NCBI GenBank assembly: GCA_945787655.1
Contig: CALZIJ010000012.1
Coordinates: 1-39,869 of the forward strand
Reading direction: 5' to 3'
From: Nitrospiria bacterium
Lineage (GTDB): Bacteria > Nitrospirota > Nitrospiria > SBBL01 > JAADHI01
DNA length: 39,869 bases
Both the position numbers and the translations under genes were made by a program. This document shows positions 15,567 to 24,380 of the stretch, one piece after another (within the stretch, counting starts at the first letter, position 1; each line of letters opens with the position of its first letter). The notes below the pieces were generated by a model. That model saw only the letters and a program-made list of their open reading frames with translations. It was not told the DNA's origin and searched no databases.

Positions 15567-16355
15567 TTATAAGCCTTCGAGTAATGATTGTTTCTTTTGC
15601 GTGTATTCTACTTCGGTAATTAATCCTTCGTCCCGGAGATGTTTTAAGGTCCTGAGCCGTTCTTCCAGGCTTTTTTCGGGATGTTGTTTAAGCGGATCGG
15701 ATGTCTCTGTGCCGGGAAGGGGGAAATTCGTGTAGTCGATAACGAGCCATCGGGGATCGGAGCCCTCAAGACCTAACATATTTTTATAACTGCGGTGGGC
15801 CATGCCCCGGGCTTCGGCCAATGAAAAAGCATATTTCCCTTTTTCTGTGGGGCGGATATTCATTCCGGCCCGCGACGGATGACTCCCTTTTCTCAGAGGA
15901 ACCTGAAATTGATTCACACGAAAATGAAGCTGGTTGTCTTTAACGAGCAGGTATCCTGTTGTGGCGGATACCTTGGATGAATTTAAGGGGAGTGTTTGAT
16001 AAAAATTAATCCGTTCATCGGGGTTTGCTTTTAAAAGGGCGTCAGAGAGCTGACGCGCCACTTGTGGAACGGTTTCAGAAGAAAAAAGGTGACGAAACTC
16101 TTTTTCGGAGAAAAAGGACATTAACATGCCTTTATCCGGGGTGATTTTAATTGCGCTCAAAATCTGTTCCAGGTCGGATGGGTTAATTTGGGCGGGGTGA
16201 TTGTAGGGGGGGGTAAATTCGGGTTGTGCAGGCACCGGGTTTTGATCGAGAACGACAAGAAAGGTGTCTGTCTCGTGAATCGTGCGTTGCAAGCCAGTCT
16301 GACTTGCGCAGGCACTGAGAAACAGAAATGTGAGTAATAAAAGGGATTGTCTCAT
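15567..16355 (-). CDS. Lipoprotein with C-terminal SHOCT-like domain
   Basis: Starting at the ATG at 16355, which follows GGAGGA, the protein is 262 residues. The signal MRQSLLLLTFLFLSAC ends in a lipobox, so the protein is lipidated. A middle domain of about 190 residues is not recognised. The last 30 residues, LRTLKHLRDEGLITEVEY followed by QKKQSLLEGL, form a SHOCT (short C-terminal) motif, a helical element often attached to membrane or oligomeric proteins. It is followed almost directly by the DUF1653 gene. Confidence 0.82.
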   Translation of the reverse strand: MRQSLLLLTFLFLSACASQTGLQRTIHETDTFLVVLDQNPVPAQPEFTPPYNHPAQINPSDLEQILSAIKITPDKGMLMSFFSEKEFRHLFSSETVPQVARQLSDALLKANPDERINFYQTLPLNSSKVSATTGYLLVKDNQLHFRVNQFQVPLRKGSHPSRAGMNIRPTEKGKYAFSLAEARGMAHRSYKNMLGLEGSDPRWLVIDYTNFPLPGTETSDPLKQHPEKSLEERLRTLKHLRDEGLITEVEYTQKKQSLLEGL

Positions 16356-16430
16356 GCCGTCCTCCATGTCCTTATTTTGTAATGATTTTTTCATTATTCC
16401 GGGATATTGTAATGAGAAAGAACAGATTCT

Positions 16431-17156
16431 TCAAGCGTGTTCAAATTGTTCCACCCACATCAGTGTGGCCCCGGCCACGGTAATGGGCATGACAAAAAAA
16501 TTTAATACGGGCACCATCAACAAAACCAGGGCGGCCCCTCCGAACCCTAAAACCAGCCATTTTTTTTCTCGGACAATTTTGCGTTGATTCGAGAACAAAA
16601 TATCATGATTGGCCATCGGGTAGTCGATATATTCCAGAGAAATCATCCAGGCGCTAAACACCATCCAAACTAAAGACGCGGCGATATTAACGACAGGAAC
16701 CCAGAAAAGAAGAAAAAAGGGAACTGCGCGAATAAGGAAATAAACAATCTTCTGTATTTCAGCAAGAAAAGAAGGCCAGAGGGTGAATAAAAATTGTTTT
16801 AAATGGAATGGCTCTTTTTTGAGGGCGCCCTTGATTTGCAATTCTATCCGCTCGGAGAGCAGGCCGTTAAAAGGCGCGCTGATGAAGTTTCCGAGATGAA
16901 TAAAGGTAAAAAATCCAATGATGGCCACTGCAATGGCAAAGAGCGGCCAAAGCAGCCAGGACAGCCAATTTAGAGATTCTGGCAGCAAACGGAGAATTAA
17001 ATCATTAAACTGCCCGGCCCCGTAGACGATCAAAACAGAAAAAAGCAATGTGTTCACAAGGAGGGGAACGATCACAAAGGGCCGTATGGTCGGCCTCATG
17101 ATTATTGCAGCTCCTCGAAGTAGATAGTTTGCCCCCGTAAATGGGTTGTTACGCAT
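16431..17156 (-). CDS. cysZ: CysZ/EI24 family membrane protein (sulfate uptake)
   Basis: A 241-residue polytopic protein with the family N-terminus NPFTGANYLLRGAAIIMRP and the region GNFISAPFNGLLSERIE, as in CysZ/EI24 proteins. CysZ is an inner-membrane sulfate channel feeding cysteine synthesis. Hydrophobic segments lie around 25-48, 63-88, 140-175 and 200-232. AAGGA precedes the ATG. No other cysteine or sulfate gene is nearby, so the substrate rests on family resemblance only. Confidence 0.85.
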   Translation of the reverse strand: MRNNPFTGANYLLRGAAIIMRPTIRPFVIVPLLVNTLLFSVLIVYGAGQFNDLILRLLPESLNWLSWLLWPLFAIAVAIIGFFTFIHLGNFISAPFNGLLSERIELQIKGALKKEPFHLKQFLFTLWPSFLAEIQKIVYFLIRAVPFFLLFWVPVVNIAASLVWMVFSAWMISLEYIDYPMANHDILFSNQRKIVREKKWLVLGFGGAALVLLMVPVLNFFVMPITVAGATLMWVEQFEHA

Positions 17157-17547
17157 GGGTGTCCTTAAATAAAAAGCGTGTTTTATCTGATGTTTTCATT
17201 TCAGAGTATAGCCTGAAGCGGCCCTGAAAGTCCTAAAAATTCTAACGGAGCTTAAAGCCAACAGAGGTTAATTATGCCGAACGATGAAGCTTGAAAACAA
17301 CCACAATGTATGTTGTAAATATTCATTAACTTTAGCGTGAGTTCTATACTCAAGGTATTGATTCTATTGAAAGTAATCAAATTTTAGCGTGTGATTCATC
17401 TTGCCAAGTATTCAAACCCGCGTTACTATATAAAAAGAAATACGATCATTGATTTGGTGTAAAAATCGGAATATTCCAGTTTTACCCATTGCTCAGACTA
17501 TGACTAATTTTCGGTGGCATAATACATGATGTTGTTTGGAGGATTTG
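17157..17547. other. Divergent intergenic region cysZ / yqgE
   Basis: About 390 bp without a supported gene, separating divergent cysZ and yqgE. On the minus strand a TATACT (17205-17210) about 50 bp before cysZ may be its -10, with only a weak -35. Two copies of TTTAGCGTG (17331-17339 and 17393-17401) lie 62 bp apart; their meaning is unknown. On the plus strand CATAAT (17518-17523) lies close before yqgE. I see no tRNA, riboswitch or strong hairpin. Confidence 0.4.
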
Positions 17548-18114
17548 ATGGATAGGGAACTCTCAGAAGCGGTGAGCAAAGGAAAGATCCTCGTCGCGAT
17601 GCCAAAACTAAACGATCCTAATTTTCGTCAGACTGTGATTCTGCTTTGTGAGTATGGGCCCGATGGCGCCTTGGGTGTGGTTTTAAATCGACCGACAGAA
17701 ATGGCTGTTTCGATGTTAATGGATGGGTTTCATGATGAAAACGGAGAAAAGAAGGTCTATGCCGGCGGTCCTGTGGCCAGAAATGGCATGTTGATTCTTT
17801 GCCGGAGTGAAGAAGCCCCTTATGACAGTCATAGTGTTTTTGACGGCGTTTTTGTCCCGAAGGATCTTGAAAAATTAAAAACCCCGGGATCCCTTGGCTC
17901 CAGTGGAGAAGTCCGGTGTTATCTCGGATATGCCGGATGGGCGCCCGGCCAACTGGAGGTGGAACTTTCCGAGGGGGCGTGGAGTTTACTGCCCTCCGAT
18001 GCCACATTGGTTTTCGATGCGGACCCCTCTTTCTTGTGGTCCCAAATGATGCGCAGACTCGGAGATCGTTGGTCCTTTTATGCGACAATGCCGGCAGACC
18101 CCAGCTTGAATTAA
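17548..18114 (+). CDS. YqgE/AlgH family protein
   Basis: A 188-residue protein from the ATG at 17548, preceded by GGAGG with 5-nt spacing; the in-frame TTG upstream overlaps that Shine-Dalgarno. Family marks are KGKILVAMPKLNDPNFRQTV, GALGVVLNRPT, VYAGGPV and YLGYAGWAPGQLEVEL, and the C-terminal MMRRLG region. YqgE/AlgH proteins are small cytoplasmic proteins of unclear biochemical role; the gene was named in Pseudomonas for an effect on alginate. Length and motifs are complete. Confidence 0.95.
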   Translation: MDRELSEAVSKGKILVAMPKLNDPNFRQTVILLCEYGPDGALGVVLNRPTEMAVSMLMDGFHDENGEKKVYAGGPVARNGMLILCRSEEAPYDSHSVFDGVFVPKDLEKLKTPGSLGSSGEVRCYLGYAGWAPGQLEVELSEGAWSLLPSDATLVFDADPSFLWSQMMRRLGDRWSFYATMPADPSLN

Positions 18115-18201
18115 ACAGTGTTATATTCGTTCGACTTTCTTTTTTAGCCAGAATAGATTATCTTCAGCGGAACGTATTCTCAGTTTGGCTCGGGATCCCG
18201 T

Positions 18202-19188
18202 ATGAGATATCATCTGGCCTTTTTTTTCTTGTTTGTAGCGTTTATTTTTACCCCTTCGGGTTTTGCGGCGGAGTTTTATTCCTGGCTGGATGAAAGGGGT
18301 GAGATCCATTATACAGGCGCCCTGGCGGATGTGCCTCAGCGTTTTCGAAAAGAAGTTTTAATCGGCCAATTTGAAGAAAAAGGAAATATTTCCTATTCGG
18401 TCGGTTCCGTGAAGGAAATCGAAGACCATCGTTCATCTCCGGTATTTCCTTTACCGGAAAAGGGGCTGTCGGTGGACCCCGCCTCTCCCAAACAATATAA
18501 AATTCCATATTTGGACCGCGAAGGCACTGCGCGGCGGGTGATCATTGATGTGACGTTTAATGATCGTGTGACGGTCCCTGTTTTATTTGATACGGGTGCA
18601 TATGAAACCATTATTTTCCCGGATTTGGCCGATCAGCTGAATTTGTTTGATCAGGACACCCCCGAACTCTGGGTGGCCGTGGGAGGCATTGGCGGGACTG
18701 CCCCCGCCCTTCGAGCGGTATTGGATTCCATGAAAATCGGGGATTTTAAAAATACTTTTGTCCCGGTGACGATTACGAATTCAATGTCAGATGATTTCAA
18801 AGCCATTATTGGGCTGGACTTTATTTCCAATTACACCGTGGAAATTTCACCAGTAGAAAAAACCATCGTTTTTGAGGAAGTCAAACCCGATAAGCCCCTT
18901 TACGGCGGACACGATGAAATTTGGTGGCGAACCTATTTTACAGAATTTGAATCTCATCGGAACACCTGGCGGGCATGGCGTGATGCCCTAAAAAGGGCAC
19001 TGCGGACCAACGTTTTTAATCTACGTTTACAACAGAATGTGGTGAAAGAGGAGCTGGTGATTTCGAATTATTATCTGGGCGAATCCGACCGGCTTTTCAG
19101 TCAATTAAACCGTTATGCTAACCAGCACGCGGTTCCCGTGGATTGGAGACGGGAATCCCGCCAAAGAAAGCCCGAAAAGAAAAAGTAA
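18202..19188 (+). CDS. Secreted retropepsin-like aspartic protease with DUF4124-like N-terminus
   Basis: A 328-residue exported protein with a signal peptide ending SGFAA. It is followed by EFYSWLDERGEIHYTGAL, a DUF4124-type short beta module common at the start of periplasmic proteins. Residues about 112-225 form a clan AA aspartic protease domain: VPVLFDTGAYETII with the catalytic Asp-Thr-Gly at 130-132, a GGIGG flap-like segment, and IIGLDFISNYTVEISP near the end of the fold. Single-domain retropepsins work as homodimers. The last 90 residues are helical and Arg-rich, ending in a Lys/Arg tail. It is convergent with the MORN/C13 lipoprotein gene. The substrate is unknown. Confidence 0.85.
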   Translation: MRYHLAFFFLFVAFIFTPSGFAAEFYSWLDERGEIHYTGALADVPQRFRKEVLIGQFEEKGNISYSVGSVKEIEDHRSSPVFPLPEKGLSVDPASPKQYKIPYLDREGTARRVIIDVTFNDRVTVPVLFDTGAYETIIFPDLADQLNLFDQDTPELWVAVGGIGGTAPALRAVLDSMKIGDFKNTFVPVTITNSMSDDFKAIIGLDFISNYTVEISPVEKTIVFEEVKPDKPLYGGHDEIWWRTYFTEFESHRNTWRAWRDALKRALRTNVFNLRLQQNVVKEELVISNYYLGESDRLFSQLNRYANQHAVPVDWRRESRQRKPEKKK

Positions 19189-19200
19189 GGAGCTCACAGA

Positions 19201-20490
19201 TTATTGCCGCATGACCTGTTTGTCGTTGAGCAGGGTCAGCCGCCATTCTTCCAGCTTTTTCTCAATTAACGGAGAGGTGTGAATTTGCGGTTCGGAATGT
19301 GGCATTTCTCCTTCGTCTTCCCAGTCGCTTACGATTTGTTTGGCTTTTAAAAAAGCTTCGACCAAGGGGGTCGAAGGGTCCATGGCGTACTGAAAAAAAG
19401 CCCGCCCAAAATAGGTCATTTCTGAATCATCGCCACAGCCAAAGGAGGTTCGGTCTGCGCGGGAGGAGGCAATGATCATCGTGTGTTCGTCTTTGAGATG
19501 CTCAATGAAGCCCCCGGAATAACAGGCTGAAATCGCCACCACTTTCCATTTAATGCCTGACTCTTCTAATATTTCAGAGAGTTCGTCCGCAGGTAAATCC
19601 ACCAAGGGTACGCCGCCTAAGGAAACAGAGAGTGTATGTTCTTTTGAGCCGTGGCTGGTTAAATATAAAAACAGCACATCTTCTTCCACATTCATTACGT
19701 TTGCAAAATATTGCAGTGCGACACGCAAATTAATCACACTGGCAATCGGGACTTCGTGGACGATCGAGGGGTGATTGATCAAAAAGAGCGTTTTATTGGA
19801 CAACCCGAAACTGGATTCGAAAAGGGCCGTCGTATATAGGGCTTCGTTCATAAAGACTTCTTGATGGCTGTCTCCTCCAAATGAAATGAAATAAAGATCC
19901 GTTACGCCTTCCCTCGATGTTTCGATATGGCTCATGGATTGATTCAGCAGTTGGTACTGATAGTATAAAACCACTTCCGGGTTAAGAATGTCCCCATTTT
20001 TTGCATCCTGAGTCGATTGCGCGTCATCATAACGGCCATGGTCCCATATCCCGGTCAGCGTTTTGGTATCGCCCGCATCATCTTTAAAGGTCAAAATCCC
20101 GTTACCGTGGAAGAGGTTTTCTTTAAACGCGCCGATATATTTGTCTCCGTTGTCCCGAGTCAGCATTCCGTAACCAAAGAAAGTGCCTTTTTTAAAATCC
20201 CCGGTGTACTTTGATCCGCTCGCAAATGTGTACACCCCTTCTCCTTCGAGTAGACCATTGGAAAATTCGCCCTCATAACGGTCCCCATTGGTGGTAACCA
20301 GCGTTCCCTTTCCGTGCGGCCGCCCTTTTTTAAAACTGCCTTCGTAAACAGAGCCGTCTAAAAGGGTCATTTTGCACGATGTTTGACAGGAAATGGGCGA
20401 CGCTTTTTGCGTTGGGAGAGAGGCACACGCTGAAAATACAGGGAAAAAAGCGATAAAAAAGAGGGCTTTTGAGAGGGTTAATCCTTTCAT
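19201..20490 (-). CDS. MORN-repeat lipoprotein with C13 (legumain-like) peptidase domain
   Basis: A 429-residue lipoprotein with the lipobox FSAC (Cys 22). Residues about 43-150 hold four to five MORN repeats, such as YEGSFKKGRPHGKGTL, YEGEFSNGLLEGEGVY and YTGDFKKGTFFGYGML. The second half is a clan CD caspase-fold domain of the C13 type: YFISFGGDSHQEVF, then YLTSHGSKEH with the catalytic His 280-Gly, and VAISACYSGGF with the catalytic Cys 323. Both dyad residues are present, so it is probably an active, asparagine- or aspartate-preferring peptidase. The lipid anchor puts it on a membrane surface. The target is unknown. Confidence 0.87.
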   Translation of the reverse strand: MKGLTLSKALFFIAFFPVFSACASLPTQKASPISCQTSCKMTLLDGSVYEGSFKKGRPHGKGTLVTTNGDRYEGEFSNGLLEGEGVYTFASGSKYTGDFKKGTFFGYGMLTRDNGDKYIGAFKENLFHGNGILTFKDDAGDTKTLTGIWDHGRYDDAQSTQDAKNGDILNPEVVLYYQYQLLNQSMSHIETSREGVTDLYFISFGGDSHQEVFMNEALYTTALFESSFGLSNKTLFLINHPSIVHEVPIASVINLRVALQYFANVMNVEEDVLFLYLTSHGSKEHTLSVSLGGVPLVDLPADELSEILEESGIKWKVVAISACYSGGFIEHLKDEHTMIIASSRADRTSFGCGDDSEMTYFGRAFFQYAMDPSTPLVEAFLKAKQIVSDWEDEGEMPHSEPQIHTSPLIEKKLEEWRLTLLNDKQVMRQ

Positions 20491-20614
20491 AATGGAGACC
20501 TCACCAGGGTGGATAATGCTTCATTCAAGTATATCAGGAGATTGTTAAAATGGGGGATGCTCCCCAACCTGCGTTATCTGAAGGTCAGGGTTTGAATTGT
20601 CAACAGGGAAAAAA

Positions 20615-21298
20615 TTATGCGGAATGGGACGGCGGAATAAAAATGGTGCCGTCTACCATTTTCATGCGGCGGTCTGCCTGGTTGGACAGTTTTTCATTAT
20701 GTGTCACGAGGACAAAGGTGGTTCCCCGTTGTTCATTGAGTGTTTTGAGCAGGCCAAAAACCTCATCACTGGTATGCGTGTCCAGGTTGCCTGTGGGTTC
20801 GTCGGCGAGGATCAACCGGGGTTCCAAAACCAGTGCGCGTGCTATTGCGACCCGTTGCTGTTCTCCACCTGAAAGTTCCCCGGGTTTGTGGTGCAGTCGG
20901 TGGGAGAGTCCCACGGCATCCAGAAGGTCGGCGGCGGCCGCTTTTAGTTTTTTATGGGACATCCGCCGAATTTGTCCGGGCATCATGACGTTTTCAAGGG
21001 CGGTAAAATCATGCAATAAATGATGAAATTGAAAAATAAAACCGATTTTATGGTTCCTGAATTTTGCCAGTTCGATGTCTGATTGTGAAAAAAGGTCCAC
21101 GCCTTCGAATAAAATTTTCCCGGAACTTGGACGATCAAGTGCCCCCAGCAAGGTTAACAGCGTGCTCTTCCCGACTCCGGAGGCCCCCACTATGGCGAGC
21201 ATCTCTCCTTTTGAAATTTCAAAAGAAACACTTTTTAATATGTCCAGATGCTTGCCGGCCATGGGAAAAGATCGGCAAAGGTCAATCACTTGAATCAT
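20615..21298 (-). CDS. lolD: Lipoprotein-releasing system ATP-binding protein LolD
   Basis: The ABC ATPase of the LolCDE complex, which extracts lipoproteins from the inner membrane for LolA. It has Walker A GASGVGKST, Q-loop FQFHHLL, signature LSGGEQQR, Walker B LILADEPTGNLD and H-loop VTHN. ATG 21298 (MIQVIDLCRSF) is preferred; a TTG at 21319 is possible and neither has a clear Shine-Dalgarno. It lies 33 bp after lolC, completing the usual lysS-lolC-lolD order. Length from that ATG is 227 residues, normal for LolD. Confidence 0.94.
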   Translation of the reverse strand: MIQVIDLCRSFPMAGKHLDILKSVSFEISKGEMLAIVGASGVGKSTLLTLLGALDRPSSGKILFEGVDLFSQSDIELAKFRNHKIGFIFQFHHLLHDFTALENVMMPGQIRRMSHKKLKAAAADLLDAVGLSHRLHHKPGELSGGEQQRVAIARALVLEPRLILADEPTGNLDTHTSDEVFGLLKTLNEQRGTTFVLVTHNEKLSNQADRRMKMVDGTIFIPPSHSA

Positions 21299-21331
21299 GG
21301 CGCAGTGGTCCGATTTCAACTTAAGGGTCGA

Positions 21332-22648
21332 CTATTCATAACGCAGCCCTTCCACAGGAGCAAGCTTGGCAGCCTGCCAGGAAGGGTAGAGCGTTGCCAG
21401 CAAGGTAATGATAAATGCGGATCCGCCAACGAGCATGACATCGATGAAATGCAAGCGCACCGGCAGGGTACTGATATAGTAGACATCACCCGGCAGTTGA
21501 TAAAAGGTTTGCAGCATAAAACTGATGCCGAGGCCTAATGGCAGTCCGAAAGCCACTCCAATGCCGCCGATAATCAGGCCCTCATAAATGAAAATACGGG
21601 TGATTGATTTTCGTGTGGCGCCCATCGCTTTTAATATGGAAATTTCCCGCGCTTTTTCAGAGACCGTCATGGTTAAAGTCCCCACGATGTTGAATGATGC
21701 GACTAAAATAATTAACACCAGGATGACAAACATCATGTCTTTTTCGAGTTCCAGGGCTGAAAAAAGATTCCGATTGAGTGATTTCCAATCCTGGGCCTGA
21801 TAGGGAAAACCCAGTCGGTTTTCTATTTCCAGGGAAATTCGATCCGCCAGAAAAATATCATCTACCTTGACCTCGATGCCGGTGACCACATCGTCCAGAT
21901 TAAAAAATTTCTGGGCTTCCGTAATCGAAATATATGCCAGTGTGGAATCATATTCATACATGCCGGAATCAAAAATACCGACGACACGGAATTTGCGAAT
22001 CTTGGGTGTAAATCCGCCCGGTCCGCCCAGCGATTGTGTGATTGATGCCCCTTCTTTTCCAACAGGAGAAACAACATGGATCGTTTCGCCCCAAAATACG
22101 CCCAAACGGTTTGCCAGCTCTTTGCCGATCACGATGCCCGGCAGCTTTTTTTTGTCATCACCGGCCTCTGTGGTGGATTTTTTTTCCTGTGAGTCTCTGG
22201 ATGACATTGGCGGCGGGGTGTTAAGGAATTCCAGCTCCCCTTCCACCATGTTTTCTTCCAGCTTGGTGACCTTCCCTTCATGGGCCGGGTCAACCCCGCG
22301 CAATACGACGCCAAAGGCATTGGACGGGGCGGAAAGCAGGACCTGTCTGAAAATAAAAGGGGTGGACGAAACCACATGTGGCGTTTTTGTGATTTCGTCC
22401 ATGAGCTTTTTATATTCCGCAATATTGTCGCGAGTCCGGTCCCGAACAACAATATGAGATGTGGTGCCTAAAATTTTATCTCTGAGGTCTTCCTTAAATC
22501 CAGTCATCACGGCCAGGGTTGCGATTAATGCGGCCACCCCGATGCCCACCCCGCCAATCGAAATTAAGGTATTGAGTGAAATAATCTTTTTTCGCTTTTT
22601 AGATTTGAGGTAACGCAGGGCAATGTAGAGTTCGTAGGGAAGGGTCAT
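21332..22648 (-). CDS. lolC: Lipoprotein-releasing system permease (LolC/LolE family)
   Basis: A 438-residue inner-membrane permease: an N-terminal helix (about 22-50, with SIGGVGIGVAALIATLAVMTGF), a large periplasmic MacB-like domain, and three C-terminal helices in an FtsX-type core (about 290-430). The family motif MGATRKSITRIFIYEGLIIG is present. Only one permease gene is seen, so it may act as a homodimer (as in LolF) with the adjacent LolD. A hydrophilic insert rich in Lys, Glu and Asp (about 145-170) interrupts the periplasmic domain. The ATG starts one base after the lysS stop. Confidence 0.94.
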   Translation of the reverse strand: MTLPYELYIALRYLKSKKRKKIISLNTLISIGGVGIGVAALIATLAVMTGFKEDLRDKILGTTSHIVVRDRTRDNIAEYKKLMDEITKTPHVVSSTPFIFRQVLLSAPSNAFGVVLRGVDPAHEGKVTKLEENMVEGELEFLNTPPPMSSRDSQEKKSTTEAGDDKKKLPGIVIGKELANRLGVFWGETIHVVSPVGKEGASITQSLGGPGGFTPKIRKFRVVGIFDSGMYEYDSTLAYISITEAQKFFNLDDVVTGIEVKVDDIFLADRISLEIENRLGFPYQAQDWKSLNRNLFSALELEKDMMFVILVLIILVASFNIVGTLTMTVSEKAREISILKAMGATRKSITRIFIYEGLIIGGIGVAFGLPLGLGISFMLQTFYQLPGDVYYISTLPVRLHFIDVMLVGGSAFIITLLATLYPSWQAAKLAPVEGLRYE

Positions 22649-22649
22649 A

Positions 22650-24155
22650 TTAGTCTGTTTCTACGGGCGGAGCGGGCGGGTTGGCGACCGGCCGCATTTG
22701 AGGAAAGAGAATGACATCACGAATGGAGTTCTGATTGGTCAGCAACATGACCAGACGGTCGATCCCAATCCCTTCGCCCGCAGTCGGGGGCATTCCGTAT
22801 TCCAGGGCGAGTAAGAAATCCTCGTCCATTTCATGGGCCTCTAAGTCACCGGATGCTTTTTGCACGGCTTGGGCCTCAAATCGGCCACGTTGATCTTCAG
22901 GGTCATTCAGCTCTGAAAAGGCGTTGGCTATTTCCCGGCCAACAATATACAGTTCAAAGCGTTCAGTGAGCTCAGGCTGGCCCGGTTTACGTTTGGCCAA
23001 GGGGGAAAGCTCTGTTGGAAAATCTGTGATAAAGACCGGGCCGATCAATCCGGGTTCCACACCGGCTTCAAAGAGCTGCTCCCACATTTTGCCCAGTGAC
23101 GCTTCTGGTTTAAGGTCCAAATTTCGGATAAGCGCGCTGACCTTTTTCTTGTCTTTTAAATCGTCCATCGAAACCTGAAAATGTTTTGAAATGGCTTCAA
23201 CATAGGGCAGGCGCTGCCAGGGTGGCGTCAAATCGATTGCCTGCCCCTGGTATTCAAACTGGAGGGAAGCGATTGTTTTCTGTGCAATTTTAGAAAATAG
23301 TTCCTCTGTAAGGGACATCATGACGTTGTAGTCGGCGTAGGCCATGTAAAATTCGAGCATGGTGAACTCGGGATTGTGGATGGTCGAGATTCCTTCATTT
23401 CGAAAATTCCGGTTGATTTCAAAGACCCGCTCAAACCCCCCGACAATCAGGCGCTTAAGATAAAGTTCAGGTGCAATGCGAAGATAAAGGTCCATGCCCA
23501 AGGTATTGTGATGGGTAATAAAAGGCCGGGCTGCGGCCCCGCCCGGAATGGGATGCATCATGGGTGTTTCAACTTCCAGAAAGCCCTGCTCGACCAGGAA
23601 AAGACGAATGGTGTTGATGATTTGGCTGCGGGTTTCAAATACTTTTTTAATTTCCGGGTTGGCGATTAAATCGAGATACCGCATGCGGTATCTCAACGCG
23701 ACATCGGTCAGGCCATGCCATTTTTCCGGAAGGGGATGGAGTGATTTCGAAAGAAAAACCAAGTCTTTTGCTTCCAGCGTAAGTTCGTCCGTTTTGGTTC
23801 GAAAGAGCCGTCCATTGATACCGAGGGTATCTCCAATATCCAGTTTGTCGAAAATGGCGTTCCCGGTTTCAGTTAAGATATTTTTTTTGAAATAAATCTG
23901 AAGTTGACCGGAGGCATCCCGCAGGTGGGCAAACGCGGCTTTTCCAAAACGTCGCAAAGAAACGATGCGTCCCGCGACCTGGAAATGGATGTTTTTTGTG
24001 TCTAAGTCCGCTTTTGGGGTGCTGCCATACTGCGTGGTGATTTCATGAAGCGAAGTTTTATCTTCAAACCGGTTTCCGTAAGGTTCTATCCCGATTTCCC
24101 TTAAGGCCGACACTTTTTTTTTCCGTTGTGCGACTTGGCTATGTTCTTCGCTCAA
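22650..24155 (-). CDS. lysS: Lysyl-tRNA synthetase, class II
   Basis: LysS charges tRNA-Lys. The N-terminal OB-fold anticodon-binding domain (about 45-140) contains [21 protein letters not shown]. It is followed by the class II core with motif 2 ([20 protein letters not shown]) and motif 3 ([21 protein letters not shown]). The start is taken as TTG at 24155 with GAGGAGG at 24162-24168 in front, giving 501 residues and the usual beginning [14 protein letters not shown]; an earlier in-frame TTG lacks a ribosome site. It leads the lysS-lolC-lolD operon. Confidence 0.97.
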   Translation of the reverse strand: MSEEHSQVAQRKKKVSALREIGIEPYGNRFEDKTSLHEITTQYGSTPKADLDTKNIHFQVAGRIVSLRRFGKAAFAHLRDASGQLQIYFKKNILTETGNAIFDKLDIGDTLGINGRLFRTKTDELTLEAKDLVFLSKSLHPLPEKWHGLTDVALRYRMRYLDLIANPEIKKVFETRSQIINTIRLFLVEQGFLEVETPMMHPIPGGAAARPFITHHNTLGMDLYLRIAPELYLKRLIVGGFERVFEINRNFRNEGISTIHNPEFTMLEFYMAYADYNVMMSLTEELFSKIAQKTIASLQFEYQGQAIDLTPPWQRLPYVEAISKHFQVSMDDLKDKKKVSALIRNLDLKPEASLGKMWEQLFEAGVEPGLIGPVFITDFPTELSPLAKRKPGQPELTERFELYIVGREIANAFSELNDPEDQRGRFEAQAVQKASGDLEAHEMDEDFLLALEYGMPPTAGEGIGIDRLVMLLTNQNSIRDVILFPQMRPVANPPAPPVETD

Positions 24156-24303
24156 AAAATACCTCCTCAAAACTGGCGAATTCAAAATGATGAATTATAT
24201 GAGAATCTTTGTAGCCCGGTCAAGGAACCAAAATAATCTTACTTATTATTAAAAAATATATAATTTGTATGGATATTTGGAAAGGGAAAGATGTGTTGTT
24301 GAG

Positions 24304-24332
24304 TGAAACAGCATTTCGGGATATACTATAAT
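24304..24332 (+). promoter_or_regulatory. Promoter of the CpxP/Spy-like gene
   Basis: A perfect TATAAT (24327-24332) lies about 50 bp before the ATG, with a weak TGAAAC 17 bp upstream as the -35. The poor -35 may mean an activator is used. The rest of the interval from 24186 is AT-rich with no gene. Confidence 0.5.
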
Positions 24333-24380
24333 TTGAACTGTTTGCCGCATCATAAAATCTAAAGCTAAGGGGAGAAAATA

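Noticed and set aside
17331-17401. Two TTTAGCGTG copies as a regulatory repeat
   Set aside because: Only nine bases, two copies, no symmetry; recorded in the intergenic entry but not enough for a site call.
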